From: Halorhodospira halophila
GTDB taxonomy: Bacteria; Pseudomonadota; Gammaproteobacteria; Nitrococcales; Halorhodospiraceae
Assembly: GCF_016653405.1 (NCBI RefSeq)
Contig: NZ_NHSN01000001.1
Coordinates: 1 to 64,000 of the forward strand
DNA: 64,000 nucleotides
Direction of reading: 5' to 3'
Of the stretch, positions 37,401-46,003 are shown in pieces. The translations under genes were made by a program, and so were the position numbers. The notes under the pieces are model-generated. The model saw only the letters and a list, made by a program, of their open reading frames with translations, was not told the origin of the DNA and did not search any database. How positions within the stretch are numbered: position 1 is the first letter of the stretch; the number at the start of each line of letters is the position of its first letter.

Positions 37401-37879
37401 TGTTCGCCGACCTCGGGGACGCATCGGTAGCCGGCGGCCTCCAGACGTCGGCGCATGGATTCGATCTCCAGCTGGTCGCCGGGACGCAGCATCAGCGATC
37501 GACCCTCGAGCCAGCCGCGCGGCGGCAGGCGATGCATGAGGGTTGCCACCGGAACCACCAGAACGCCGCGGTCCATCCCCGGCAGGCGGTAGAGCCCGAG
37601 CAGACGCTCCGAGATGATGTCCTGATGCGGGGAGAAGACGTCGTAGGGCAGGGTTTCCCAGTCCGGAAAGCCGAGCACGGACGCGTCGTCTCCCAGGAAA
37701 AAACCGAGCGCCTCTTGCAGGGCGGCGGCCTGCTGCGGCGTTCCGGTAACTGCGATGACTGGTCCGTCATGCTGCCGGGCGGCTTCCGCGATGGCTAGCG
37801 GCTGGGCCGCGCCGAGCAGCCCGGACCAGTCCCGCCGCTCGGCGGGGCGTCGGGGTAGGGGCAGATCGCCGAGCAACAC
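34436..37879 (-). CDS. mfd: Transcription-repair coupling factor (Mfd)
   Basis: This translocase of about 1147 residues removes stalled RNA polymerase and recruits UvrA. The UvrB-like N-terminal module (FPDWETLPYDVFSPH), the RNA polymerase interaction domain (HEDHGVGRYVGL), helicase motifs GDVGFGKTEVAMRAAF, IDEEQRFGVRQKE and TATPIPRTLNMSL, and the C-terminal TRCF domain are all present. GTG 37879, just after the DUF4870 stop, gives almost exactly the E. coli length (1148); frames further upstream overlap DUF4870. csiV follows with an ATGA overlap. Confidence 0.95.
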   Translation of the reverse strand: MLLGDLPLPRRPAERRDWSGLLGAAQPLAIAEAARQHDGPVIAVTGTPQQAAALQEALGFFLGDDASVLGFPDWETLPYDVFSPHQDIISERLLGLYRLPGMDRGVLVVPVATLMHRLPPRGWLEGRSLMLRPGDQLEIESMRRRLEAAGYRCVPEVGEHGEFAVRGALLDLFPMGGETPYRIDLFDDEVESLRRFDPETQRTTEKVDAIELLPGREFPTDEDGVTRFRQAFRAEFEGDPGRSFLYRAVSEGRIPGGIEYYLPLFFEETATLFDYLPEGTLSVRLEGVDEAADSFWRQVQDRYEQRTGDMDRPPLPPRRVFLDGDELRAGLNRCPQVALHTEPGRGAEAEVSALPELAARPQAERPLERLEDFHAGHNGRVLFTAESAGRRQGLQERLTRAGIEAEPVRGWREFLDGDATAAITVAPLESGARIDGMAIIPESALYGERARQSRRRRSSASTDPAAVIRDLSDLHEGAPVVHEDHGVGRYVGLQSLTVGDVTTEFLTLEYAGGDKLYVPVSALDRISRYTGADADEAPQHRLGSDQWDKARRRAAKRARDVAAELLDLYARRQARAGDACLFDDEAYEAFAAAFPFEETPDQQAAIQAVLQDLRSDQPMDRVVCGDVGFGKTEVAMRAAFAGVQAGRQVAMLVPTTLLAQQHYQNFADRFADWPVRIESLSRFTGKKGNEQALDRIANGQADIVIGTHKLLGSEIQFKNLGLVIIDEEQRFGVRQKERLKRLRAEVDVLTLTATPIPRTLNMSLAGIRDLSIIATPPERRLAVKTFVHEWNDGLIREACQRELQRGGQAYFLYNDVKTIDRTANHLRELMPEARIGVAHGQMRERELEQVMLDFYHQRFDILVCTTIIESGIDIPTANTIIIHRADRFGLAQLHQLRGRVGRSHHRAYAYLLAPPPSAMTADALKRLEAISQLEDLGVGFALASHDLEIRGAGELLGDEQSGQIQEVGFTLYSQLLERAVKDLKAGRDPAPEAELESGVEVDLRLSALLPADYLPDVHTRLVQYKRISSARSDADLEELQVEMIDRFGLLPDAARNLFRTAALKLRAEALGIRKIEAGPSGGTIQFGPQPQIDPARLVQMVQQEPDKYRLDGQQRLHVRADLSDEQTRFEVIERLLERLHASEEVAG

Positions 37880-37883
37880 GCCG

Positions 37884-38270
37884 CTAACCGCTCCGGCTCC
37901 AGCCGAACAGCCAGGTCTCGGGGTCGGGGATCGGCTCCCGCGCATTGAGCTGACGCATGCCGTAGATACAGCGTACGAGCAGCCAGATGGTCAGGAACAC
38001 GCCGAGCAGGAAACCGAGGCCGTAAAGGGGCATGGTGATGATGGCCACTGCGAAGATCAGCAGACCGATCCAGAAGGTGTTGATCTGGAATTGGTAGTGG
38101 CTCTGGACCCAAGGCGCTGCGTCACGGCGCTGCATATAGGCGATGATCACCCCGATGACCGCCGTCAGGCCGATGAACAGACTACCCAGGTGAAGGATGT
38201 AGACCGCCCACGGGGCGACGCCGGGGGGCGTGTCGGCGGGCGGCTGCTGGCCGTTTTCCGTCTCTTGCAT
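37884..38270 (-). CDS. DUF4870 family membrane protein
   Basis: This 128-residue protein has a hydrophilic N-terminus and three membrane helices (about 21-45, 68-85 and 88-105), with AYMQRRDAAPWVQSHYQFQINTFW between the first two, characteristic of DUF4870. A short cytoplasmic tail follows. It is directly upstream of mfd and probably in the same transcript. Its function is unknown. Confidence 0.8.
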   Translation of the reverse strand: MQETENGQQPPADTPPGVAPWAVYILHLGSLFIGLTAVIGVIIAYMQRRDAAPWVQSHYQFQINTFWIGLLIFAVAIITMPLYGLGFLLGVFLTIWLLVRCIYGMRQLNAREPIPDPETWLFGWSRSG

Positions 38271-38334
38271 CGGTTCGCCTCACACTAGCGGATACCAGAG
38301 GCTGAGCATATTACCAGCCCGGCGCGGCGCCGTC

Positions 38335-39213
38335 CTAAGCGTCTCCCGGGGTGTCGAGGTAGCGCCGGGCTAGGCCTTGGTAGGCTTCAATGCGCCGGTC
38401 GCGCAGGAACGGCCACATGCGCCGGACCTCCTCGGTGCGGTGGAGGTCGAGGCGGACAACGAGGACGGTCTCTTCCTCGCCGCCGCGGGCAAGGATCTCG
38501 CCCTGTGGGCCGCAGACGAAGCTGCGGCCCCAGAAACGGGCGGCCGGCTCGGTGCCCACCCGGTTGCACGCTGCCACCGGTAGGCCGTTGGCGATGGCGT
38601 GACCGCGCTGGATGGTCTCCCAGGCCTCGAGTTGCCGCGCCTGCTCATCGGCGGGCTCCTCCGGGGCGAAGCCGATGGCGGTGGGGTAGAGCAGGATTTC
38701 GGCCCCGGCGAGGGCCATGAGCCGGGCTGCCTCCGGGAACCACTGATCCCAGCACACCAGCACGCCCAGCCGCCCGGCGGAGGTGTCCACGGGGGTGAAG
38801 CCGCCATCGCCGGGGGTGAAGTAGAACTTCTCGTAATAGTCCGGGTCATCCGGAATGTGCATCTTACGATAGGTGCCGGCCAGCGTGCCGTCGCGCTCGA
38901 GCACCACCGCGGTGTTGTGGTAGAGCCCGGCCGCCCGGCGTTCGAAGAGCGAGCCGATGACCACCACGCCGTGTTCAGCAGCCGCCCGGCCCAGCCGCTC
39001 GGTCCCCGGGCCCGGGATGGGCTCAGCTGCGTCGAAATGGGCCGGGTGCTCCTCGTAACACGGGTAGTGCCCGCAATGTAGCTCCTGAAGCAGGACCACA
39101 TCGGCCCCCGCCTCGGCGGCGCGGGCAATCCCCGCCTCCGAGCGTTCCAGGTTCTCTTGCCGGTCCGCACTGCACGGATGCTGGACCAGACCGAGCGTGG
39201 TTTGGCGGCTCAT
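38335..39213 (-). CDS. aguB: N-carbamoylputrescine amidase
   Basis: This 292-residue nitrilase-superfamily amidase has the Glu-Lys-Cys triad in LLQELHCGHYPC, YRKMHIPDDPDYYEKFYF and LVCWDQWFPEAAR. The surrounding sequence is specific to AguB-type enzymes, which convert N-carbamoylputrescine to putrescine, CO2 and ammonia. Its ATG overlaps the aguA stop, so the two steps of agmatine breakdown are made together. Confidence 0.93.
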   Translation of the reverse strand: MSRQTTLGLVQHPCSADRQENLERSEAGIARAAEAGADVVLLQELHCGHYPCYEEHPAHFDAAEPIPGPGTERLGRAAAEHGVVVIGSLFERRAAGLYHNTAVVLERDGTLAGTYRKMHIPDDPDYYEKFYFTPGDGGFTPVDTSAGRLGVLVCWDQWFPEAARLMALAGAEILLYPTAIGFAPEEPADEQARQLEAWETIQRGHAIANGLPVAACNRVGTEPAARFWGRSFVCGPQGEILARGGEEETVLVVRLDLHRTEEVRRMWPFLRDRRIEAYQGLARRYLDTPGDA

Positions 39214-40322
39214 GCCTCGTGAACCCTCCCTGCGCCCGCAGTTGGCGCGGCCAGACCATCGACGATGACGCCCTCCGGCAGCTGCATCGTGGCGCAGTGA
39301 ATGCTGCCGCCCTGGCGAATGAGGTCCCGCGCCGGCACCCGGACGATATCGCGATCCGGGCAGGCCTGGGCGAGCCGCGCGCAGGCCACTGCATCCGCAG
39401 GGTCGTCGTAGACCGGCACCAGCACGGCGCCATTGATGAAGACGAAATTGGCGTAGGTCGCGGGGAGGCGGTTGCCATTTTCGTCATGGATCGGGGCCGG
39501 GAGGGGCAGCTCGATCAGCCGGTAGGGCTCGCCGTGGAGGGTGCGTGCGGCGCTCAGCTCGGCGCGCAGCGCCTCCAGCGGTGCATGATGCGGGTCATCG
39601 CGGTCCTCGCAGACCGCGTGGGCGATGGTGTGGCGGTCGACAAAGCGGGCCAGCATGTCGACATGGCCGTCGGTGTCGTCGCCGCAGAGCCAGCCCGACT
39701 CCAGCCAGAGTACACGGCGGACGCCGAGGCGGGCGCGGAGCTGGGCCTCCACTTCCTCGCGCCCGGAATCCTTGTTTCTATTGGGGTTGAGCAGGCAACG
39801 CGAGGTGGTCAGCAGGGTGCCGGCGCCGTCGCTGTCGATGCTGCCGCCTTCGAGGATCCACTCGATGCGCCGGTAGGACTCCCCCCCGACGACGCCCTCC
39901 TCGGTGAGTCTCCGCGTCAGGCGGTCGTCCTCGGCGGCGGCATAGCGCCCGCCCCACCCGTTGAAGCGGAAATCGAGCAGCTGCGCCCGGCCGCCCGCGC
40001 GCAGGACGGTGATCGGGCCGTGGTCCCGTGCCCAGACATCGTCGGAAGGCGCTTCGCTAAAGATCAGGCGCTGCGCCGGAACCCCCGCGGAGCGCAGGCG
40101 GTTGCGCACGCGGCCACTGGTTCGGCTGTCGGGACAGACGACAAGTACGGGCTGGTACTGCGCCGCAGCCGCAGCCAGGCGCTCGAGATTAGCCTCGGCG
40201 GCGGCGAGGTGTTCGCCCCAGTCGCCGCCGGAGTGGGGCCAAGTGAGCATCAGCGCTGCCTGGCGCTCCCATTCGGCGGGGAGGCGCGGATGTTGGCAAT
40301 CGGGGTGAACGGGCGCGGACAT
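39210..40322 (-). CDS. aguA: Agmatine deiminase
   Basis: This 370-residue member of the guanidino-modifying superfamily converts agmatine to N-carbamoylputrescine. The catalytic cysteine is in GGSIHCATMQ near the C-terminus. MLTWPHSGGDW, VWARDHGPI, EGGSIDSDGAGT and GDDTDGHVDM carry the other active-site residues. ATG 40322 is chosen; a GTG 30 bases upstream is possible. It is the first gene of aguA-aguB, the route from arginine-derived agmatine to putrescine. Confidence 0.93.
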   Translation of the reverse strand: MSAPVHPDCQHPRLPAEWERQAALMLTWPHSGGDWGEHLAAAEANLERLAAAAAQYQPVLVVCPDSRTSGRVRNRLRSAGVPAQRLIFSEAPSDDVWARDHGPITVLRAGGRAQLLDFRFNGWGGRYAAAEDDRLTRRLTEEGVVGGESYRRIEWILEGGSIDSDGAGTLLTTSRCLLNPNRNKDSGREEVEAQLRARLGVRRVLWLESGWLCGDDTDGHVDMLARFVDRHTIAHAVCEDRDDPHHAPLEALRAELSAARTLHGEPYRLIELPLPAPIHDENGNRLPATYANFVFINGAVLVPVYDDPADAVACARLAQACPDRDIVRVPARDLIRQGGSIHCATMQLPEGVIVDGLAAPTAGAGRVHEA

Positions 40323-40446
40323 GGCGTTGGTCGGATCCCGAAAAGGCGACACGGACTATACCCGATCACCGAGTCATGTAAAGGGTATGAGCGATGTGCC
40401 GCGGACGCGTAGACTGAGCGCGGATCAAGCCCGGGGGAGCCGTGTC

Positions 40447-41172
40447 GTGGAATTCGAGCAGGGGTTGACGGAGGCGCGACTGGTCCGCCGTTACAGGCGT
40501 TTTCTTGCCGATGTGGAGGACGCTGGCGGCCGACAGTGGACCGTGCACTGCCCGAATACCGGCTCGATGCTCGGTTGCACCGAGCCTGGCTCGCGGGTGT
40601 GGCTCAGCCACTCCGCGCGCCCCGGTCGGAAGTATGCGCACACCTGGGAACTGGTCGAGCTGCCGGGGTCGATCGTAGTGGGGGTGCACACTGGGCGCGC
40701 CAACGCGCTGGTCGGCGAGGCGCTGGATGCCGGATTGCTGCCCGGGTTGTCGGCTTACGCCACGCGTCGCCGCGAGGTCCGGGTGCCGGACGCCCCCATG
40801 CGTGCCGACTGGCTTCTGGAGGACCATCCGGGCGGGGAACCGCCGTGCTTTGTTGAGGTCAAGAACGTGACAGCGGCGGTGGAGCACGGCCGGGCGCTGT
40901 TCCCGGATGCGGTCACCGAGCGCGGGCGGCGGCATCTGGAGGTCCTTGCCGACTGGGTCCGCGGTGGTGGCCGTGCCGCCTTGATCTTCTGCGTGCAGCG
41001 CAGCGATGCGCTGGAGGTGCGTCCGGCCGAGTCGATCGACCCGCGCTATGCCGAGGCGCTGCGCGAGGCCGCAGCGGCGGGCGTCGACCTGCGGGCGATC
41101 CGGCTGCATCCGAGCGCCACCGGGATCCGCCCCGACTGTCCCCTGCCGGTCCATCATCAAGAGGAGCCGTAG
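40447..41172 (+). CDS. sfsA: Sugar fermentation stimulation protein SfsA
   Basis: This 241-residue protein is SfsA, a DNA-binding or nuclease-like protein of unclear role. RRYRRFLADVE, VHCPNTGSMLGCTEPG, VGVHTGRANALVGEAL and CFVEVKNVTAAVE are typical. GTG 40447 is preferred because GGGGGAG lies 7 bases upstream and the resulting start matches the family; ATG 40387 is an alternative without a good ribosome binding site. E. coli SfsA has 234 residues. Confidence 0.9.
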   Translation: MEFEQGLTEARLVRRYRRFLADVEDAGGRQWTVHCPNTGSMLGCTEPGSRVWLSHSARPGRKYAHTWELVELPGSIVVGVHTGRANALVGEALDAGLLPGLSAYATRRREVRVPDAPMRADWLLEDHPGGEPPCFVEVKNVTAAVEHGRALFPDAVTERGRRHLEVLADWVRGGGRAALIFCVQRSDALEVRPAESIDPRYAEALREAAAAGVDLRAIRLHPSATGIRPDCPLPVHHQEEP

Positions 41173-41176
41173 TCCG

Positions 41177-42421
41177 TTGTTCCGACCTGTAGAGCTGTTC
41201 ATCGGCCTTCGCTACACCCGGGCCCGCCGGCGGGGGCACTTCGTCTCGTTCATCTCCATGACCTCGATGATCGGCATCGCCCTGGGCGTGGCGGCCCTGA
41301 TTACCGTGCTCTCGGTCATGAACGGGTTCGAGCGTGAGCTGCGCGAGCGGATCCTCGGCATGGTCTCGCACGCCGAGGTGCATGGCGCTCAGCGCCAGGT
41401 GGATGATTGGCCTGGGGTGCTGGAACGCGCCGAGCAACATCCCCGTGTGGTGGGGGCCGCGCCGTTCATCGACGGAGAGGTCATGGTGACCCGCGGCGGC
41501 CAGGTTAGCGGGACGCTGGTCCGTGGCGTGGATCCGGATCGGGAGCCTCGTGTTTCCGATGTGCTGGATCAGGTCATCGCCGGGGATGCGCAACTGGAAG
41601 CCGGGGAGTTCGGGCTGATCATGGGCTCGGCCCTGGCGCGCGAGCTCGGCGCACGGATCGGCGACCGGATTACCGTGATCACCCCGGAGGCCCGTGTCTC
41701 TGTCGCCGGCATTACCCCCCGCATGCGGCGTTTCACGCTGACCGGTATCTTCGAGGTGGGGATGCACGAGTACGACCGGACCCTGGCCATCGCCCATATC
41801 GGTGATATGGCGCGGGTCCAGGGCATGGGCGACGCGGTCAGCGGCATCCGGCTCAAGCTCGACGACATGATGGCCGCGCCCTGGCTGGCCCGCGAGGTGG
41901 CCAACGAATTGCCGGGGCACTACCGGGTGGTGGACTGGACCCGCCAGCACGCTAATTTCTTCCGGGCGGTGCAGACCGAGAAAACGGTGATGTTCGTCAT
42001 CCTGGCGCTGATCGTGGCGGTGGCGGCCTTCAACATCGTCTCGACGTTGGTGATGGTCGTCCGCGATAAGCAGGCCGATATTGCCATACTGCGCACCGTC
42101 GGGCTGAGCCCCGGCAGCGTCATGGCGGTGTTCATCATCCAGGGGGCGGTGATCGGCGTCGTCGGGACCGCGCTCGGGGTCGCCGGAGGTGTATCACTGG
42201 CGCTCAACGTGGAGAACATCGTCCCGGCGGTGGAGCAGCTGCTCAATTTCGAGTTCCTGCCCGCCGATGTCTACTACATCAGCGATCTGCCCTCCGAACT
42301 GCGTGGCGAGGACGTGGGGCGGATTACGGCACTGGCGCTGGTGCTGTCCCTGGTCGCCACGCTCTACCCGGCGTGGCGGGCGGCACGCACCGAGCCTGCG
42401 GAGGCGTTGCGCTATGAGTGA
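41177..42421 (+). CDS. lolC: Lipoprotein-releasing ABC transporter permease (LolC/LolE family)
   Basis: This 414-residue inner-membrane protein has one N-terminal membrane helix (about 25-48), a periplasmic MacB-like domain, and three C-terminal helices. [16 protein letters not shown] and [18 protein letters not shown] are standard LolC/E sequence. It extracts outer-membrane lipoproteins with LolD. TTG 41177 is used, with GAGGAG 10 bases upstream. Only one permease gene is present rather than separate lolC and lolE, so the complex may use two identical subunits or a second gene elsewhere. Confidence 0.9.
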   Translation: MFRPVELFIGLRYTRARRRGHFVSFISMTSMIGIALGVAALITVLSVMNGFERELRERILGMVSHAEVHGAQRQVDDWPGVLERAEQHPRVVGAAPFIDGEVMVTRGGQVSGTLVRGVDPDREPRVSDVLDQVIAGDAQLEAGEFGLIMGSALARELGARIGDRITVITPEARVSVAGITPRMRRFTLTGIFEVGMHEYDRTLAIAHIGDMARVQGMGDAVSGIRLKLDDMMAAPWLAREVANELPGHYRVVDWTRQHANFFRAVQTEKTVMFVILALIVAVAAFNIVSTLVMVVRDKQADIAILRTVGLSPGSVMAVFIIQGAVIGVVGTALGVAGGVSLALNVENIVPAVEQLLNFEFLPADVYYISDLPSELRGEDVGRITALALVLSLVATLYPAWRAARTEPAEALRYE

Positions 42422-43130
42422 TGCCCAGGTGGTCATCGACTGTCGGGGGGTGGCCAAGCGTTTTAGCGAGGGGCCGCAGGAGATCGAGGTCCTCAGCGGT
42501 CTGGATCTGCGCGTGCGCGCCGGTGAGCAAGTGGCCGTGGTCGGGCCATCCGGCTCCGGCAAGAGCACCCTGCTGCACATCCTCGGCGGTCTTGACACCC
42601 CTTCCGCCGGCGAGGTCCACGTGGCCGGCCAGCGGATCTACGACCTTAAGCAGGCGGCCCGCGGGCGCCTACGCAACGAGGCGCTGGGGTTCGTCTACCA
42701 GTTTCACCACCTGCTGCCGGAGTTCACGGCTCTGGAGAACGTTGCCATGCCGCTTCTCATCCGGCGCGAGCCAGCGGCACGGGCGCGTGCCACGGCGGCC
42801 GGGCTGCTCGAGCGGATCGGGTTGGAAGCGCGCATGAGCCACCGCCCGTCGGAACTCTCCGGAGGTGAGCGGCAGCGGGTGGCCATTGCGCGCGCCCTGG
42901 TGACGCGACCGAAGTGCATCCTCGCCGATGAGCCTACCGGGAATCTGGATCGTCATACGGCCGAGCGCGTGTTCGGGATGCTGCAGAGCCTTAACGAGGA
43001 ACTCGGTACCGCGCTCGTCTTCGTGACCCACGACCTGGACCTGGCGCACCGCACCGAGCGGGTCTACAAACTCGAGGACGGCCACCTGCTGGCGCAGCAG
43101 GGGCGGTCGCAGGAGCCGGCGTCGGGCTAG
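42414..43130 (+). CDS. lolD: Lipoprotein-releasing ABC transporter ATPase LolD
   Basis: This is a 238-residue ABC ATPase. Walker A is [14 protein letters not shown], the Q loop [20 protein letters not shown] is LolD-typical, the signature is [15 protein letters not shown], and Walker B is [11 protein letters not shown]. Its ATG overlaps the lolC stop by 8 bp. It powers lipoprotein release to LolA. Confidence 0.94.
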   Translation: MSDAQVVIDCRGVAKRFSEGPQEIEVLSGLDLRVRAGEQVAVVGPSGSGKSTLLHILGGLDTPSAGEVHVAGQRIYDLKQAARGRLRNEALGFVYQFHHLLPEFTALENVAMPLLIRREPAARARATAAGLLERIGLEARMSHRPSELSGGERQRVAIARALVTRPKCILADEPTGNLDRHTAERVFGMLQSLNEELGTALVFVTHDLDLAHRTERVYKLEDGHLLAQQGRSQEPASG

Positions 43131-43133
43131 CGG

Positions 43134-43694
43134 TCAACGCTTGTCGCCGCCTTGCTCCTGCGCGGTGATACTACGGCGTCGGTGAGCGATGCGGATCCGG
43201 CGCTGGTTGCGCTCGCGGTGGACGGCGTAGCGCCAGATCAGCAGGACCGCAATGTAGGTGATGACCCCGGCAAGCGCCCCGAGCACCAATGATCCGGTTA
43301 GCACCGGCTGCCAGGCCTGGTTCAGATTGCCCAGGAACCACTGCACGGTGTTGTCGTAGTCGAACTGTTCAAACTCCGCGCCGAGCAGCCACGCGCCAGT
43401 GCGGTAGCTGGCGTAGATCATCGGCCCCATGGTCAGGGGATTGCTCACCCAGACCAGAATCACGGCGAGGATCAGATTAACGCGGACCAGGATGGCGATG
43501 ACCGCGGCCAGCAGCATCTGCAGCGGGATGGGCAGGAAGGCCACGAACACCCCGATCGCGACACCGCCGGCCGTCGAGCGGCGGTTTAGGTGGAACAGGA
43601 ACGGATCCTCAAGCAGTCGGCCCAGGAAGCCGAAGCGCCCCTGCTGCTTGAGCCGCTGCAGATCCGGTAACGTTCCCTTGAGCCACCGTCGCAT
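43134..43694 (-). CDS. DUF2062 family membrane protein
   Basis: This 186-residue protein has an N-terminal basic stretch, then membrane helices at about 45-70, 75-95 and 135-155. GGVAIGVFVAFLPIPLQMLLAA and WVSNPLTMGPMIYASYRTG are the DUF2062 signature. Function is unknown. It lies between lolD and comEC, as in Pseudomonas. Confidence 0.83.
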   Translation of the reverse strand: MRRWLKGTLPDLQRLKQQGRFGFLGRLLEDPFLFHLNRRSTAGGVAIGVFVAFLPIPLQMLLAAVIAILVRVNLILAVILVWVSNPLTMGPMIYASYRTGAWLLGAEFEQFDYDNTVQWFLGNLNQAWQPVLTGSLVLGALAGVITYIAVLLIWRYAVHRERNQRRIRIAHRRRSITAQEQGGDKR

Positions 43695-43734
43695 GAATGT
43701 TCCTCGATACCTGCCTGACCGGGCCGCTGTCCAA

Positions 43735-43756
43735 GCCGGGGCGCTGGCGCCCCGGC
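43735..43756. other. Perfect hairpin between divergent DUF2062 and comEC genes
   Basis: GCCGGGGCGC and its exact complement are separated by only two bases. It lies in the 110-bp divergent intergenic region. It may be a protein-binding palindrome or an RNA hairpin in either leader; nothing further can be told. Confidence 0.4.
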
Positions 43757-43804
43757 GGGGTTCTCAGCTAGCCTAACCGACCACGCATACGCCAAGGATG
43801 GCTG

Positions 43805-45940
43805 ATGCGAGCCGGATCGCTTGCTTTCGCGGCCGGAATCGTACTGGTCGTGAGCTTGTTACGGGAGCCCCCCGGCGTCCTGTCGGTCGTGGCGGCGACT
43901 GCCACCGCGCTCGGGTGGGCCCTGATCGCCCCGCGTGGTTGGCGCTGGCCGGCTGCCGGTTTGCTGGGTTGCGCTTGGGCCCTGCTCAGCGCCTGCTGGC
44001 TCTTGGCCCACGAACTCGACCCGGGCCTGGATGGTACGGACGCCTGCCTAGAAGGGCGGATCGTCTCCATCCCCGAGGTTGAGAGTCATCGAACGCGTTT
44101 CGAGTTCCGTCCGGAGCGGCAGGTCGAGGGCAAGCTGACCGATCCGTTGCCGCGTCGGGTTCGCGTGGACTGGTACGGTGCGGGGGAGGGCCAGCCGGGC
44201 CCCGGGGAACGTTGGCACCTCTGCCTGCGCTTGCGCGCCCCGGACGGCTTCCTCAACCCGGCGGGTTTCGACTACCAGCGCTGGCTATTCCAGCACCGCA
44301 TCGGGGCCACGGGCTACGTGCGGGATGCGGATCGCGCCGAGCGCCTGGCCGGCCGCTGGCAGATGGATCGGCTCCGAGCGCGGATTGCCGAGGTGATGGC
44401 CGAGCGGCTCGGCGATTCGCGGTATCTGGGGCTGGTCCAAGGGCTCGGCGTCGCGGTGCGCGCCGGAATCAGCGACAATCAGTGGGACGTGCTCTCGGTT
44501 ACCGGGACCGCCCATCTGTTGGCCATCTCCGGGCTGCACATCGGTCTGGTCGCCGGATTGGCCGGGATGCTGGCTGGCGTGCTCTGGCGCTGGATCCCGC
44601 CACTGGTTCGCCGGGTGCCGGCGGTGGTCGCCGGCACCCTGGCCGGAGCGCTGGCTGCTGCGGGCTACGCGGCCCTGGCCGGTTTCACCCTGCCCACCCA
44701 GCGCGCGCTGGTTATGGTGCTGGTCTTCGCGGGGGCGCTCGCCCTGCGCCGCCCCCTGAGCCCTTGGCACAGTCTCACCGTGGCCGCGGCCGCCGTCCTG
44801 GCCGTCGACCCCTGGGCGCCCCTCGGGGCCGGATTCTGGCTTTCATTCGGGGCCGTGGCCATCATCCTGGCGGCTACGACGGGTCGGCCGGTGCAGCGCG
44901 GTCCGCTGCCCTGGCTGCGCATTCAGACGCTGGTGGGCATCGGCATGTTGCCCGCGACTGCCGTCTGGTTCGGGCACTTGCCGTTGCTCTCGCCGCTGGC
45001 CAATCTCTTGGCCGTGCCATGGGTCAGCCTGCTGGTAGTGCCCCCGGTGCTGGCTGGTATCGCCCTGCATCCCCTGGTGCCTGCCTGGGGCGGCTGGTTG
45101 TGGCAGGCCGCGGAGGCCTCGCTTGGCCTGCTCATGTCGGTGCTCGGCTGGATGGCCCAGGCCTTCGGGGCCGTCGAGGTGCCTGCCCCCTCGGCGGGCG
45201 CCGTGGCTCTGGCGGTTTTCGGGGTGGCGCTGGTGCTCGGTCCGCACGCCTTGCCCGGGCGCTGGTTGGCCGGTCCGTTACTAGCCCTGCTGCTGCTCGG
45301 CCCGGGCGACCAAGGGGGTGGGCAGACTGCGCGGGTGGTGGTCTTCGACACCGGCTCCGGGCTGACCGCGCTGCTCTGCGACGGGGAGCGCGCGGTGGTC
45401 TATGGCGGCGGCCCCGGCGGAGGGCTCGATGCGGCGAGCGTGGCCGTGGAGCCGTTTCTCGAGGCCCGGGGGCTAACCCTCGAAGCGTGGCTGGTACCGC
45501 GCAAGCAGTCCCCCTGGGACGGGGCCGTGGCCGAAGCGCGGCAGCGCTGGGCGGACGCCGAGTGGTTGGGAGCCGGGCGCGAGGCGGAGACCGATGGGTG
45601 GTCCATCACCCTGGGCAGTCTGACGCTGCGGGCCACGCCCCTCGACGAAGGGGCATGGGGGCTCGATGTGGAGGGCCGGGCGGATGACCTGTCTTTGCGA
45701 CCGGAACTCGATGCCGACACTGCCGGATGGGTCGTGGGGGCGGCTGGCTGCGCCGAGGACCGAGGTACGTGCAGCGCGGCCGTCGCGCCAGAGGATGGCC
45801 GGATGCTGCGCACCGACGAGCACGGGGCACTAATCCTTAGCGACGATGGGCGCACATGGCAGCTGCGCAGCGAGCTGCAGCGCAGTGGCCGGATCTATCA
45901 TCGGGGCGGTGCGGCTGCGTCGGCGGGCGGGATGCTTTAG
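43805..45940 (+). CDS. comEC: ComEC/Rec2-family DNA internalisation protein with degenerate metallo-hydrolase domain
   Basis: This 711-residue polytopic membrane protein has the N-terminal DUF4131-like region, the competence domain (about 200-480, with VTGTAHLLAISGLHIGLVA) and a C-terminal domain. ComEC forms the inner-membrane channel for transforming DNA. The C-terminal region corresponds to the metallo-beta-lactamase-like nuclease domain (VVFDTGSGLTALL), but the expected HxHxDH metal site is replaced by VPRKQSPWDGAVAEA, so it probably lacks hydrolase activity. AAGGA lies 7 bases before the ATG. Confidence 0.88.
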   Translation: MRAGSLAFAAGIVLVVSLLREPPGVLSVVAATATALGWALIAPRGWRWPAAGLLGCAWALLSACWLLAHELDPGLDGTDACLEGRIVSIPEVESHRTRFEFRPERQVEGKLTDPLPRRVRVDWYGAGEGQPGPGERWHLCLRLRAPDGFLNPAGFDYQRWLFQHRIGATGYVRDADRAERLAGRWQMDRLRARIAEVMAERLGDSRYLGLVQGLGVAVRAGISDNQWDVLSVTGTAHLLAISGLHIGLVAGLAGMLAGVLWRWIPPLVRRVPAVVAGTLAGALAAAGYAALAGFTLPTQRALVMVLVFAGALALRRPLSPWHSLTVAAAAVLAVDPWAPLGAGFWLSFGAVAIILAATTGRPVQRGPLPWLRIQTLVGIGMLPATAVWFGHLPLLSPLANLLAVPWVSLLVVPPVLAGIALHPLVPAWGGWLWQAAEASLGLLMSVLGWMAQAFGAVEVPAPSAGAVALAVFGVALVLGPHALPGRWLAGPLLALLLLGPGDQGGGQTARVVVFDTGSGLTALLCDGERAVVYGGGPGGGLDAASVAVEPFLEARGLTLEAWLVPRKQSPWDGAVAEARQRWADAEWLGAGREAETDGWSITLGSLTLRATPLDEGAWGLDVEGRADDLSLRPELDADTAGWVVGAAGCAEDRGTCSAAVAPEDGRMLRTDEHGALILSDDGRTWQLRSELQRSGRIYHRGGAAASAGGML

Positions 45941-46003
45941 AATCCGCCGCCACGCCCACCCGTTTCCGGACTGCGCGCCCTTGACCGACCCCGGGGAGTG
46001 ATC

